A DNA stretch of 64,000 nt from Plenodomus lindquistii (lineage: Eukaryota > Ascomycota > Dothideomycetes > Pleosporales > Leptosphaeriaceae): positions 992,001-1,056,000 of the forward strand of contig JANUWI010000010.1 in assembly GCA_025504975.1 (NCBI GenBank), given 5' to 3'. Below the pieces are notes generated by a model, which ran no database searches, was not told the DNA's origin, and saw only the letters and a list, made by a program, of their open reading frames with translations. This document shows positions 1 through 12,000 of this stretch, one piece after another. The position numbers and the translations under genes are program-made. Within the stretch, counting starts at the first letter, position 1; each line of letters begins with the position of its first letter.

Positions 1-752
1 TCGTTTCGCCGCAGGAAACTCAGCATGGGGTTCTCGTATTCGGCCATTGGCAGAGCCAGGTAATTTGTTAGGATACCTCCACCCATGTTCCCCCAGGCTA
101 GCCACCTCATGATCTCGTCGTTGACGCTGTTGTCTAGCTTCATACGCTGGAACAACTGGTATTGTGGGTGCTGCATAGCCTCGGCGCGGGACAGCACCGT
201 GGGCTTGAAGCCCTGGGCCCACCACGCACGTCGCCAGGCTAGAATAAGCCTGTTCTCCGCCTCGGTGACGGCCTTGTCCTGCTTGCTCCTGGCGTCGTAG
301 TACGTGTAGATGGGCGGTCGTTCGCGGAACGGAGGGAGCACGGCGGTGTTCTCGTCGAGCGAGACGGCGGAGGAGAATGGATTGCGCCACTTGAAGTCGG
401 GCAGCCATGTGATGGCGCCATAGCTGCTGGCGACCGTGCTGTTGGGATGGACGGGGGGCTTATGCGCCGCTGGGCCAAAGACATTGGGGACTTTGGGGAT
501 CTCTGGCAGCTTGGGCATGTCGGGAAGCTTAGGCATGTCTGGCAGTTTTGGCATGTCAGGCACGTGCGGGTGCTTGACCGCCTCGGTCACCTGGTCGTAT
601 GTGGGAACATTGGGCAGGCTCTCGCGGCTCGGAGGGCCGTAGAAGGTCAGGTTGATGATGACGAACAGGGCGACAATGATGATGACCTGGAACCTCCGCG
701 GTGGCATTTGCAGCCGGACAGGATGACCAAAGATGGTCTGTTGCACCGGCAT
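1..752 (-). CDS. Type II membrane protein, probable Golgi glycosyltransferase-like (3' end off window)
   Basis: The reverse strand is open from the ATG at 752 to the window edge (about 250 codons), so the C-terminus is missing. A short basic N-terminus is followed by one hydrophobic segment at about residues 21-38 (FQVIIIVALFVIINLTFY), the layout of a signal-anchored Golgi or ER lumenal protein. Next comes a proline-rich stem with a hexapeptide repeated three times plus one variant (PDMPKL, then PEIPKV) at about residues 64-90. The globular part then starts, with aromatic and basic blocks such as LAWRRAWWAQGF and MRWLAWGNMGGG. These resemble uncharacterised fungal glycosyltransferase-like membrane proteins that I know only as hypothetical proteins, so the enzymatic role is an inference. 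It is divergent from LYS2, with 600 bp between the start codons. Confidence 0.7.
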   Translation of the reverse strand, partial: MPVQQTIFGHPVRLQMPPRRFQVIIIVALFVIINLTFYGPPSRESLPNVPTYDQVTEAVKHPHVPDMPKLPDMPKLPDMPKLPEIPKVPNVFGPAAHKPPVHPNSTVASSYGAITWLPDFKWRNPFSSAVSLDENTAVLPPFRERPPIYTYYDARSKQDKAVTEAENRLILAWRRAWWAQGFKPTVLSRAEAMQHPQYQLFQRMKLDNSVNDEIMRWLAWGNMGGGILTNYLALPMAEYENPMLSFLRRN

Positions 753-1352
753 GTTGGAAGCGAATGGCGAGAGACGGGAGGAGGAGCAGCTATCGCGACA
801 TTGGGAAATTTCGAATATGGTGTTGCTGGATGCCTGGCAGTGAGCCGATACCGATACCCGTCGAGGCCTCGAAGGAGGATGCGGAGGCAGACTCGGCGCA
901 GAACAGAAGGTCGAAGTTGTTGTCGACACCAAAAACAAGAAGAAAGACAGCCAAAGATACACCTGCACTGTGCGCACGAGTAGAAGTCACAATGCTCCTC
1001 TCTGCTCGCGACGCGTATAGGCTGCAGCGTGCTAGGCTGCCGCTAGTGCACGGTACGAAGTAGGGCTGAGCCCTCCCCATCCCATCCCAGCTCAGCTGCT
1101 GGTGGGGGTCACTCCCGATGTCGCCGAAGCGGGCGCAACAATTTGGCCTGATGCGTCACACCTCTGGTCCATCTGCTGCGTCAATGGACTACTTCTGTAT
1201 ACTTCTCTCGCCACTCGTGTGAGAGCACTCCTTGATTTGTACACCAATTTTCTCTCTTCTGGAAAACTAGGCGACATCCATTCAATTGGACTCGACTGAC
1301 GCGACCCCGCCAGCATTTTGTGTCGCTCTTTCCACATCCATTGAGCGCGACA
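753..1352. promoter_or_regulatory. Intergenic region between divergent starts (membrane protein / LYS2)
   Basis: These 600 bp separate two outward-facing start codons and must hold both promoters. I found no convincing TATA box and no complete Gcn4/CpcA-type TGACTCA element, although lysine genes are often under such control. Small open frames here are not supported as genes. Confidence 0.5.
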
Positions 1353-4300
1353 ATGGCTTCACTTACCCAGGGGAGCATTCCTGACCCTACCGCAGACCTT
1401 CACTGGTCTGATTTCAAGGGTCCTATCCACGAAATCTTCGCTGGCAATGCGCGCAAACATCCCGAGCGGTCTTGCGTGGTGGAAACCGCGACCAGCAAGA
1501 CACCAGAGCGCAAATTCACTTACAAGCAGATATTCGAAGCCACCGCGGTGCTGTCACATCACCTCGTCCAAAATGGCGTGCAAAGAGGTGAAGTGGTCAT
1601 GATCTTCGCCCACCGAGGTGTGGACCTCGTAGTTGCCATCATGGCCGTTCTGGCGGCAGGAGCGACCTTCTCAGTACTCGATCCTCTGTAAGTGTGCTAC
1701 TCTCACAGTGGATCCTCAGCAAGGCTTACATGGCACAGATATCCCCCAGATCGCCAATGCATCTATCTAGAAGTCTCCCAGCCACGTGCTCTTGTAGTCA
1801 TCGACAAGGCTACACGCGAAGCTGGCCCCCTCTCTGAACAAGTCCGCACATACGTCAAGGACAACCTGCAACTGAGAGCTGAGATCCCAGCACTCGAGCT
1901 CAAGGATGATGGTTCACTTGTTGGAGGGATCCGGGATGGCAAAGATGTTCTGGAAGAGCAACAGAAGCTCAAGGTCGAGCTGCCAGGCATTCTTGTCGGA
2001 CCAGACTCTACCCCCACGTTATCCTTCACTTCTGGATCAGAAGGAAAACCAAAGGGTGTAAAGGGACGACATTTCTCCCTGACTCACTACTTCCCTTGGA
2101 TGGCAGAGACGTTCGGCTTGTCGGAGAACGACAAGTTCACTATGCTTTCTGGCATTGCCCACGACCCTATCCAACGAGACATCTTTACGCCATTGTTCCT
2201 CGGTGCACAATTACTTGTACCCAGCAAAGAGGATATCCAGCACGAAAGGCTTGCAGAATGGATGCGCAAGTACGGCGCGACCGTCACCCATCTCACCCCT
2301 GCCATGGGTCAGATCTTGGTGGGAGGTGCTTCGGCAATTTTCCCTGCTTTACATCACTCCTTCTTCGTTGGTGATTTGTTGATCAAGCGCGATTGCAGAA
2401 GGCTGCAGAACCTCGCTCCAAATGTTCGTATCGTGAACATGTACGGCACAACAGAAACCCAGAGGGCTGTCAGCTACTTTGAGCTTCCTAGCTGTACAGA
2501 AGCTCCAGAGTACCTGGACAGTATCGGAGAAGTCATTCCAGCTGGTCGCGGAATGAACAACGTCCAACTACTGGTTGTTGATCGTGAAGATCGTAACAAG
2601 ATTTGTGAGCCTGGTCAGAGTGGTGAGATCTATGTGCGTGCAGGTGGTCTCGCGGAGGAATACCTCGGACTTCCCGACCTGACGGCCACCAAATTTGTCG
2701 ACAATTGGTTTGTTGACCAAAGCAAATGGGTAGACGAAGACAAGAAGAGAGTGGACAGCCAAGGCGGGGCTGAGCCATGGAGGGACTTCTTCAAAGGCCC
2801 GCGCGACAGGCTATATCGCTCTGGTGATCTCGGTCACTATAGTGCGGACGGGAACGTGCATTGCACAGGACGAGTTGACTCACAAGTTAAGATTCGCGGT
2901 TTCCGTATTGAGCTCGGAGAGATCGATTCCCATCTCTCTGCTCACCCACTTGTGCGCGAAAACGTAACTTTACTCAAACGCGACGCCTACGAGGAGCCAA
3001 ACCTTGTCAGTAAGTAATTTCACCCCTGAGTAGTTCGCAGGGTGTTGACCAAATAGGTTATATCGTTCCTGAGATGAAGCGATGGTACGACTGGCTTGAA
3101 GAGCGAGGCGCAAAGGACAGTGACTCCACAGATGACACCAGCATGGTCACACTTCTGAAGCGTTTCAAGTATCTACGTGACGATGTCCGCGAGCATCTCA
3201 AGAAGAAGCTTCCCGCATATGCAGTACCTTCGGTCATTGTCCCACTGATCCGATTTCCCCTGAATCCGAACGGCAAGATTGACCGTCCCGCTCTGCCCTA
3301 CCCAGAACCGGCACAATTAGCTGCAGCAGGTGCAAGACGTCCATCTCAGCTCGGCGCCGCTCTGACACCGACCGAAAAGACCATGGCTAGTATTTGGGCA
3401 GATCTGCTTGGCGATCGCGGTGTTGTAGCCGACAGCATCAGCGGCAGTGATTCATTCTTCGACCTTGGCGGACATAGCATCATCGCCCAGCAGCTTCTTT
3501 TCAAGATTCGCCAAGAATGGAAGGATATCGATGTGCCAATGACTACAATCTTCCAATACCCCACATTACGTAGTTTCTCGGCAAACATCGACCAGGCGAT
3601 GGATCCTATCGGTCTGCGTCTGGATACTGCTGAGGCCATCGAAGATGATCCAGAGGATGAGGCTTACTCGGCCGACGCCAGAGAGTTATCCACTCAGCTA
3701 ACAGAGTTCAAGACCAGAGAGGCGCTTAAGCCTGGTGAGGAGGTACACACCTTCTTGACTGGCGCTACTGGCTTCCTGGGAGCATACCTACTTCGAGACA
3801 TTCTCTTGAGACCCGGAAAAGTTACGCTTTTGATTCGCGCCAAGGACACTGACGCAGCACTTGGCCGTGTCCGACAGACGTGTCAAGCATACGGCATCTG
3901 GGATGATAGCTGGACTGCTAGGCTCGAACCTCTTGTCGGCGATCTGGAGAAGGAAGGCTTCGGTCTTGCTCCTGATGTCTGGAATAGACTTGCGGACTCT
4001 GTTGACGTTGTCATCCATAATGGCGCGCTAGTACACTGGGTGCTACCATACTCTCGTCTGCGTGGACCTAACGTCGTATCAACTATGACTGCCCTTTCAT
4101 TGTGTGCAGTCGGCAAGCCCAAGAACTTTGGTCTTGTAAGCTCTACGTCCGTTCTCGACACCGACTACTTCGTCAAGCTCTCTGAGAAGAGTCTCGCAGA
4201 GGGCGGTACTGGTGTTCCCGAGGCTGATGACCTGGAGAGTGCACGCAAGGGCCTAGGTACAGGCTACGGTCAATCTAAGTGGGCTGCTGAGTATCTCACT

Positions 4301-4990
4301 CGCCAGGCCGGTAAGAAGGGTCTCAATGGCTGCGTAATCCGCCCCGGCTACGTCCTTGGAGACCCAGAGAACGGCACCACCAACACCGACGACTTTCTTG
4401 TTCGTATCCTCAAGGGCTGCATCCAGCTTAAATCTCGGCCAGACATCAACAACACTATCAACATGGTGCCCGTCACTCACGTTGCGCGTGTCGTTGTAGC
4501 ATCAACATTCAATCCACCTGTTGCGCCTCTGGGCGTAGCCCAAGTCACGTCGCATCCACGCATCACTATCAACGAATTCCTTGGCACCCTTGAACGATAC
4601 GGCTACAACGTTCCTCAAGTGTCGTATCAAGAGTGGAAGGCGAACATGGAGACCTATGTCGCCGATCAGTCCGGCACAAAGGAAGAGAACGCACTTCTGC
4701 CACTTTATCACTTCGTCACGGGTGATCTCCCTGCTGATACCAAAGCCCCTGAACTTGACGACAAGCACGCAGCGGAGGCATTAAAGAAGGATGTAGCGTG
4801 GACAGGACAGGATTGGAGTGCGGGAGCTGCCGTGTCGGAGGAGACAGTGGGAGTATATATTAGTTATTTGATAGAACTGGGGTTCATGCCCAAGCCGGAG
4901 GCGAAAGGAGTCAAGGAGCTATTGATGAGTAAGATGACGGATGCAATGAGAGAGGGAATGAAATTGGTCGGTGGTAGAAGGGGTGTATGA
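1353..4990 (+). CDS. LYS2: L-2-aminoadipate reductase (alpha-aminoadipate-semialdehyde dehydrogenase)
   Basis: Exons 1353-1687, 1739-3009 and 3057-4990 encode 1179 aa; both introns (51 and 47 nt) are GT-AG and restore conserved sequence (LDPLYPPDRQ and NLVSYIVPEM). The enzyme reduces L-2-aminoadipate to the semialdehyde in fungal lysine synthesis, using ATP and NADPH in the cytosol. Visible modules in order: adenylation domain ([52 protein letters not shown]), a carrier domain with DLGGHSI (phosphopantetheine serine near residue 675), and a terminal reductase with GATGFLG near 771 and YGQSK near 938. The protein begins at the adenylation domain and lacks the roughly 200-residue condensation-like N-terminus of yeast Lys2 (1392 aa). 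The ATG at 1353 is the first in frame; only a GTG lies further upstream in the open frame. Confidence 0.96.
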
Positions 4991-5359
4991 GTCGATATAG
5001 ATCGGCTTGAACACGGATTGGACGATGTATGTATATGTACCAGTAACCAAAAGCGGAATTCTGTATGCCTTTGTCTCTAGGCATGTTTGCCTAGGTACGA
5101 ACATTAATTGTGGCTTTTCTGTGCTGTACAAAGAACCATTCGGCGAGCCATGTGACTGTAAGCTTGGAAGTTCATACCTTTACACCTGTTGCTGTGTAGG
5201 AGCAGTCTGAAGAATCTAACCGAAACCGGCTAGCCGATGAGCAGCTCAAGTATGCCATCATCGATCGTGTCCGAACCGCCTTTCGCATAGCTTCATCAAC
5301 ACGCAGAGAGCTACCATTTCAATGGCTCCTACACTCTCGATTCAAAGGGAGCTACCACG
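4991..5359. other. Intergenic, LYS2 3' end and SDR promoter
   Basis: 369 bp with no gene. The first part must contain the LYS2 3' UTR. An ATG at about 5321 opens a frame that stops after 18 codons and overlaps the dehydrogenase start, so it could act as a short upstream ORF. Confidence 0.5.
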
Positions 5360-6210
5360 ATGGCACCATGGTCTTTGATCTCACCAGCCTCTCGAGGCAT
5401 TGGCTTTGCACTCGCGAGGCAAGTTTTGCGTAGTACGAATGCGCCGGTCGTTACCACGGCACGCACAGATCTCGACAAGGTCAAAGAAGAGTTGCTCGAC
5501 GGACTGGATATTGATGAGAGTCGGCTGCGAGTGCTCAAGCTTGACGTTCTGGGTAAGCTATTAGCACCTGTAACACGAAGAGCTGTGCACTAAGCCAATG
5601 GTTAGACGAAGCGTCAATCGCTGATGCCGCTGCTGTATGTAAACAGCAATTCCCAAGCAGCTCTCACCTCCTACAACTTGGCTTCATCGTCCCAGGTGTT
5701 CTTTTCCCCGAGAAATCGCCCACGCAGATCAAAGCAGATGATGCGCTCTTGACATTCCGGACAAACACCCTGGGGCCAATGTTGATGATCAAGCACTTTT
5801 CACAATTCCTCCCCAAGAAGAGCACGACCATCGACGAAGATGCAGAGGCCATGTCCGGTTTCCCTTCCGCAGCAACTCTAGCCATCATGTCCGCGCGCGT
5901 GGGAAGTATCAGCGATAATCGCCTAGGCGGATGGTACAGCTATCGCGCGTCAAAAGCCGGTGTAAACCAGGTCGTCAAGACATTCGACAATCATCTTAGA
6001 ACGGCATCTGGAGATAATGCGATGGCCGTCTCGCTCCATCCGGGCACAGTCAAGACAGGCTTGAGCAAAGATTTCTGGAACAATGTCAAAAAGGAGAAAT
6101 TATTTGAGCGGGACTGGGTGGCGGAGAGGTTGATTGATGTGATTAGGCAGGTGGGTGTAGAAGGGAGGGGCAAGTGCTGGGATTGGGATGGGAAAGAGGT
6201 ACCACCTTGA
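5360..6210 (+). CDS. Short-chain dehydrogenase/reductase family protein
   Basis: Exons 5360-5552 and 5606-6210, joined by a 53-nt GT-AG intron that completes an Asp codon, encode 265 aa. This is a classical SDR-length protein with a single Rossmann fold. The cofactor loop at about residues 7-15 reads ISPASRGIG, so the usual TG pair of TGASRGIG is replaced by SP. The active site YRASK is present (Tyr about 177, Lys about 181), with a serine-containing strand (SARVGSIS) before it and the typical PG loop after it (HPGTVKTGLS). The substrate cannot be told from sequence. It lies downstream of LYS2 on the same strand but as a separate unit with its own 369-bp leader. Confidence 0.88.
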
Positions 6211-6960
6211 TCGGAATGTTGAATGTAAACAACGTCATTCTATCACTTCGATGCTCACAAACACACCAACACGGTTCTTGTATCCGTCACTTAATAATTT
6301 TCACGCCTTTACTGACGCTGTCATTGTACCGCCTCTTGTGAGAAGTTGCCGCACTACTTTTATTCCCACATTCTTTCACTGCAATCGTGGACGATGATGT
6401 CCACACACGCGCGGTGGCCAACGTGATGACGACGCCACACCGATCTGTTCAGACACCTTCGTCAAGATTGACATCAGGGCGCCGTCGAGCAGTCCTTCAC
6501 CGTCCCGTCACGTCGAACGACCATACCTACTGCATCCTCGCTAGCAGCCAGGGCTGAGCGACGAAACGCTTGCCAATTCTCCGGCAAATGCCCGCTTACG
6601 CAAAGGTCGATGTCACACGAAACACTGGCTTCATCTGGATTATCTTGAGTACTATCAACGATGGCACAGGATGAAATTCGAAGAAGCAGACCTGAGGCGG
6701 AAGAAGGTCGACGATGAGCGAACAATACGTGAGAGGCCAGTTATTTCGGTGGAGGTACTGATCCGGTGTCTGACTGTATGATAGCATCGGTGAAAGTGAC
6801 TGGAAGTCTCTCCCGTCGCGGCCGTCAACGGTGGGCGGCGAAATAGACGACTCTTCGGTGCACTCATCGGCATGTATGGAGTTGTGAAAGTTGTTGTGTT
6901 CTACGGCAAGACAGGACGCTGTTTGTAACTGCTCTATAAATTACAGGTTCCTTAAACCCG
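6211..6960. other. Intergenic, no gene seen
   Basis: 750 bp with only short shadow ORFs on both strands. A TATA-like TATAAATTA occurs at about 6936-6944, some 20 nt before the ATG at 6961. That is close for a fungal start and is one reason the start of the next gene is uncertain. Confidence 0.45.
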
Positions 6961-7820
6961 ATGAAGAAAGACAAATTTGCTCAGGAAGTCTCTTGCAAGT
7001 CTACAACGGTGGGGAGTGTCCACTCCTCGAGCAACAAGAGCTCTTCGAGTACGCGTAATAAGACGGACCGGAAACTTCATTCCTTCACCCTCAAGTCTTT
7101 GGGAAGGTCTTCAGGACGGCTCAGGAATGGTCTGAAGATCTTTGAAAAGCACTGGGGGGCGGGGAGGGGGGGCGGTAATCGACAAGGGAATACCAGCTCC
7201 CAAACAATTTCCCTTGCCAGACGTGTAATCGGTAGGTTCTCGTATCCTTCTTCATATCATCCTGGAGAACGACTGCGCCTACAGTACCTCTTTGCTGACG
7301 TATAAAAGTAGAGCCTTCACCACAGCAGATCTCTCGAGAGGACTAAAGATCGAAGGGCTTCGTGCGTCCTCAACAAAGCTCTTTGCTGGGTACAACTATA
7401 TATGTGAAGGAACGTCAGTTCGAGTAGGCGAACATGCATATCATGATCAGTATTTGACAGGAAACTGACGCGGAAATTACCCTCAGAAATACGAGAATCT
7501 CGTCTTACAGTACACATTTCACAGCTAGTACCAGCCCAGCCTACGACAACAAATACAGCCGAGTTGATGAACCGAATGAGAGTGAATGCAGCGTGCTTTC
7601 GGAGGAGCATTCGCTGTCGCTTGGAGAAAACTACATAGCTTGTGGTCAGGCAGCAGAGATAACTCAGATGTGTAATACAGCGTTCAATCCCGCGTATATA
7701 GCGGTTGTCTGTGACAGCAACAGCTCACGTTCAACTTTATTGAGTGAGGTTTCTGCCTGGAGCAAAAGTTGCTCCCTAAGCGACACTTCTTCTATGATTG
7801 ACAGTTTGTCTTCGAGTTAA
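6961..7820 (+). CDS. Hypothetical serine-rich protein (tentative three-exon model)
   Basis: I do not recognise this protein. Three consecutive open stretches in different frames can be joined in phase by introns: exons 6961-7174, 7236-7413 and 7487-7820, giving 241 aa. Intron 1 is 61 nt (GTAATC...TAG) and intron 2 is 73 nt (GTCAGT...CAG, with a CTGAC branch-like site). The N-terminus is basic and serine-rich and the C-terminal half is serine-rich and acidic. No signal peptide, membrane segment or known motif is visible. The TAA at 7818-7820 is followed in the same frame by another 46 open codons (to TAA 7959-7961) with a similar Ser/Asp character, so this may be a gene with a premature stop, or my last exon may be wrong. 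Phase agreement at both junctions is the main support. Confidence 0.42.
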
Positions 7821-8820
7821 ATTTCTGCTTCGAGCGACGAGAGTAGCACACCAGGAGTAGATGTCATTGAGCCTATTAAGCGGATCTTCTCCAACGCCGC
7901 TACAGTACGCCTACCTCAGAATTCCATGGCACCACTCTTCAAAGACCCTCTATTGACATAATAGAATTCGGCTTTAGATCTGATCGTGACATCTAGACAT
8001 GCTCCCTCCGAACTAGTATTGAACGAGCCCGAAACGAAAGACAAGTCTCAAGCAACAGTAAAGCAGCAAGACACTACCACGGCAGTTTCCACACGAGAAT
8101 AAAGCCGCCGTTTCACTCAATGTTCCAAACTAGTTTGACTCAGAATTTCGCCACAGTTCAGCTTTTTCTTTTGACTGGAGCTTGCCGAACTGTCCATCAA
8201 CGCTCGAGCGATCTAACATGGATGTTGCCGAAATGTGGTTGAGCCTATGCTGACTGGACTAGGCTGTTTTCTTTTCAGATGTCAGGGATTTTTGTCATAG
8301 GGTGTCAGAGTGGCGAAGAAGGGTGGTTCAGGGTTCAGTGGCCCCCTCTTCATGCTGTCTGTCCCTTGCGTCTGTGTGCGTCGCGTCGGTCACCACAGGA
8401 CACTGCAAGAAGGATGTGTACTCAATGAATATGATAATAGTAGGCTAAAGCCATTGCTCTGTGATGATTAACGACTTCTTCGTATCCTCGGAGTGATGAT
8501 CATAATGCCCACCCCCCCCCTTCCCAAGCCGACATCGCCGCCACCACTCACACACACACTCACCAAGTACCAAGTACCCAACATTCCTGCCAACCTTCGC
8601 CACTCACACCACTGCCAGGCACAGCCGTCCACACATTATCGAGAACAAGCCACATCCCTCCTCCTGCCTGCTGTATCCGGCCCCAGCGTTGAGCTCGGAA
8701 CCGATTCCACATCCGGCAGTCCGTAGCTACCGAGACAAGATGGAAGCTCATCCTATCGTTGCGTAAACCGTCGCTCTTTGACGGACCGGGTCGGTTCTTT
8801 TTTTTTTTCTTTCTTGTTCA
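7821..8820. other. Intergenic, possible decayed continuation of the preceding gene
   Basis: Positions 7821-7961 continue the preceding frame without an ATG. Further open stretches at about 8010-8100 and 8000-8240 lie in other frames and could not be linked by convincing splice sites. A pyrimidine tract (T-run) lies at about 8799-8813. No gene is supported. Confidence 0.4.
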
Positions 8821-8825
8821 AACCT

Positions 8826-9010
8826 GAGGGGAGGGGAGGGGAAGACGGTCCGTTGGCGATGGTGGGTGGGGTTTATTGTTTGCTCGCTGCTATAAGAGGG
8901 AGGGCGGGGAGGGGGGAGGTAGATGGTACGAGGGATTGAGAGGAGCTGATAGGGTAGGGAGGTTAAGGGGGTGGGGGTGAGGGTTCGTTAGGGGGGGTGG
9001 GGGGGGGGCT
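8826..9010 (+). repeat. G-run cluster with several G-quadruplex-type motifs
   Basis: The plus strand carries three GGGG runs separated by single A (8828-8841). A motif of four G-runs with 1-nt loops follows at 8898-8916, and a longer series of G-runs with loops of 1-7 nt at 8952-9008. The last two satisfy the usual G3+N1-7 pattern. The block lies in non-coding DNA between convergent genes. Confidence 0.75.
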
Positions 9011-12000
9011 GGTTGATGAGTGTGCTGTAGTGTGTTGAGGGGGGAGTGTTGAGGGATGGGTTGGCAATTTGGAAGATAGAGGAGTGTAGAAGATGGACGA
9101 TTATGCGTGGGTAGAACTGAGAGTACTACACGGAATTAACTCAAGATACGGAGAAAACATGAGAAGTTGGATGATGAACTTGTACATACTTGCCTGCATG
9201 AGAGACCAGGAACATCCATTCAACATGTCCAGTCATGAAGACAACGTGAGCAAGATACTGTGATAGAACTGAATGCAGCTCATAGTAACATTCCACTCCA
9301 AGTTACAATGGCTCTCACTGACTATCCTCTCCCGTCTCATTCCCCACTCAGGCTCACTCCCTACCTCCAAAATCTACACCCCCTACAACCACAATACACA
9401 CGACGTCCAGATGAAACCGACCATTTTGCTGCGGCATCAATCCGCTAAATGAACGTTGCGACCAAGTCCCAGTCAACTCAGCCTCATGTCCCTCTCATAG
9501 TACACACAACATGCTAGGTATACCAGCGTTGAACAAGGCTAACCCATGTCCGCGCCCACGACTCGCACACCCACACACACACACACACACACAAGCGCGC
9601 GGTCTACTCACAATTTCCAATCAACGTCTCTCACCGCAACTTCGTCTACGTCGATATCTTATGATGTAGAGTCAGTAAGTGAAGTAACCTCAACGGCATC
9701 CAATCCTAATTTAATACTCTACGTACTGGCACGAACTAACTAACCACCCTTATCCTCACGATACGGCACCTACGTAGGTCCATCTCACCCAGCTAATGTT
9801 TTACTTTCGCCAAAATAAAAAAGCAGCAAGCAGCAAAGGTGTCTAGCGTACCACGCATTCAACATACGGAACCGAGATGCTCCCTGACTCCCTCACCTCA
9901 TTCGGTAGTGTAACGTCGGTAAGATTAATCAGAGAGCAAGCGAAGTGAGTAAGTGAGAGGGAGACAGGCCAGAAAAAAAAAAAGGGGACCCATTTCCCGC
10001 CTCTATTTTGCTCAGCGGCCGGACCGAGTCAGTCGGATTAGCGTACCGGAGTTTTGTTGTTCAGGGTAAGGATAGGGACGGCATGTTAACTAATTAAGTG
10101 TACCAGAGTTTTTTTTCTTTTCTTGTTTATGCTTGCTGCTGCTCCAATCACTTGGTCTGGTCTTTTTTTACTCGGGTTCTCTTGCTATTTTGTTTTTTTT
10201 GCCGGTTTGGTGGATGGGTTTGTGGATGCGCCGAATGGTGGAGTAGGTTGGCATCGAGATGGGTAGTCTACTGGACACGTGTGTGCTGGGATTTTTTTTC
10301 TACAGGATCCACAGTGCAGCGGTAGGATTGAGGGGCATGGTTTTCGGGCGGTTTGTGGAGGGGCAGTTGCGTTTGGAAGGGGTTTGGGTCTTGTGGCTTT
10401 GGTTTTGGTTACGAGGTGGGTAGGCGAGTTAGGGCGGCGGACGGATGCGGTGTGCACTCGGAAATGTGTAGTGGGAATGGCGGGTGTGTGTGGACGTTCT
10501 AACCTAGGGGTTCGTTCCCATATTTTTTTTTCTGACAGTTTGAATGTTTGGTAATGGGACGGATGAGGGCGCTTCGAGACGAGATCCGTCTACGGACCAG
10601 TGTGAAAGGTTCAAGAGGGGTTTCTTCTGGGGAACATGTGTAATCCTACCTGCTCCTTCCACAGGACTACTTGCGACTACTGTGCAATGTACATCATGGC
10701 GGACGAGGTGAACACTTCTCATCCACTGATTACACCCAGTCCCATCACACAGGCGCCCCCCACTCCCCCCTCTCTTCTAACGCTTCACCCCCTCCTCCTC
10801 GCCGTCACCACCACCAAGCCCGCAATCGATAACGCATCTTAAATGTCCGGTACACTAACCACGACCAATGGGGCCGAAAGCATCCAGAGCCCTTTCCAGT
10901 CCAGTGGTGTGACCGCAGGCCGCGAACGCGCTCCCTCCCTTCCTCCCTCGGTCGCATGCGCATGCGCAAGCTGGTGCCTTGCTTCCGGCGCCGCGGCCCA
11001 ATAGCTTTGCTCGAGCGCACCGGTGCGTCCCGTGGCGGACTGAGGTTGTCTATCTAGCTAAGAAATACGAACAAAGACGAAAACGCAAAGTCTTGATTCG
11101 GGGTGCGCCATGCTCGTCCCATGGTTGCATTAGCTGACGGCTTTGGACGGCGAGGCAAGGAACTACCGTGGTGGTGCTGACGATGCTGCTGCTTTTTTTT
11201 TCGGGCTCGTGAGTCTGATGTAATGCTTCGTGAGTCGGCTGCTGGATGTGTCATGTGTCAAGTGCGTGTCAGAGAGGTTGCAGGCTTGTCCTTGCTGCGC
11301 AAAGGCCCTGCGTAATGTGCCCTGCGATGCGGGCTAGAAATGGTCTTGACAGCGGCGCTGTCATTGACTAATGAGACAAACGATGCTTACCGATAGTGTG
11401 AACATGTAAATGCATTCCATAAGCAGCCGGTCGAAGACATGAGAAGGTGGCAAATTTGCCACGATACCTGCACCTGGAAGACGACGCTTCAGTATGAGAT
11501 TTATTTTCATAGACCAAGATACTGTAAATAAGATATCGCTGTTTGTCTCGCGCGCGTTCCAGAAACCAAAAAAACAAAAACAAAAACAAATCAGATAGCC
11601 ACCCAAGTCCAGTAATTCCCCATGAGTTTGCAAGCGGTCGCAGTAGAGACAGGAGAAGAAGTATTCCGCATCAAACAGTGAAAAACCCAGAACAATAAGT
11701 GCGCAAAGGAGATATCGCGCACAAGAAGGCCAACCGACCTTGTATGTGTAAAAAGAGCACAAGCAACCACTACCCCTTCCAGCACATATGCAACGAAGCA
11801 TCGTTTGTGCTGGCCCATACCACGCTTGCGATGATGCCTTGCAAAGAAAGACCAACGAAGCCTCCGGTTATGCAACCCCAGTTCTATTTGTTTGCAGTAA
11901 AAGACAGATTGCCACCCAATTTAGTGTAGACAAAAGAGAGATAAATTTGAGCGCTTGCCACCATGGAAGTTTTCAGAACGGCCCCGGTGAGGAATGAAGT

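Noticed and set aside
1102..1299. Plus-strand frame upstream of LYS2 with a segment faintly like the N-terminal region of yeast Lys2 (LLYTSLATRVRALLDL)
   Set aside because: It lacks an ATG, is in a different frame, ends in a stop, and the spacing to the adenylation domain does not fit. Similarity is too weak to claim a relic.
11361..11855. 164-codon minus-strand frame
   Set aside because: No motif, Cys/Phe/Leu-rich composition of random sequence, overlapped by other frames of similar length.
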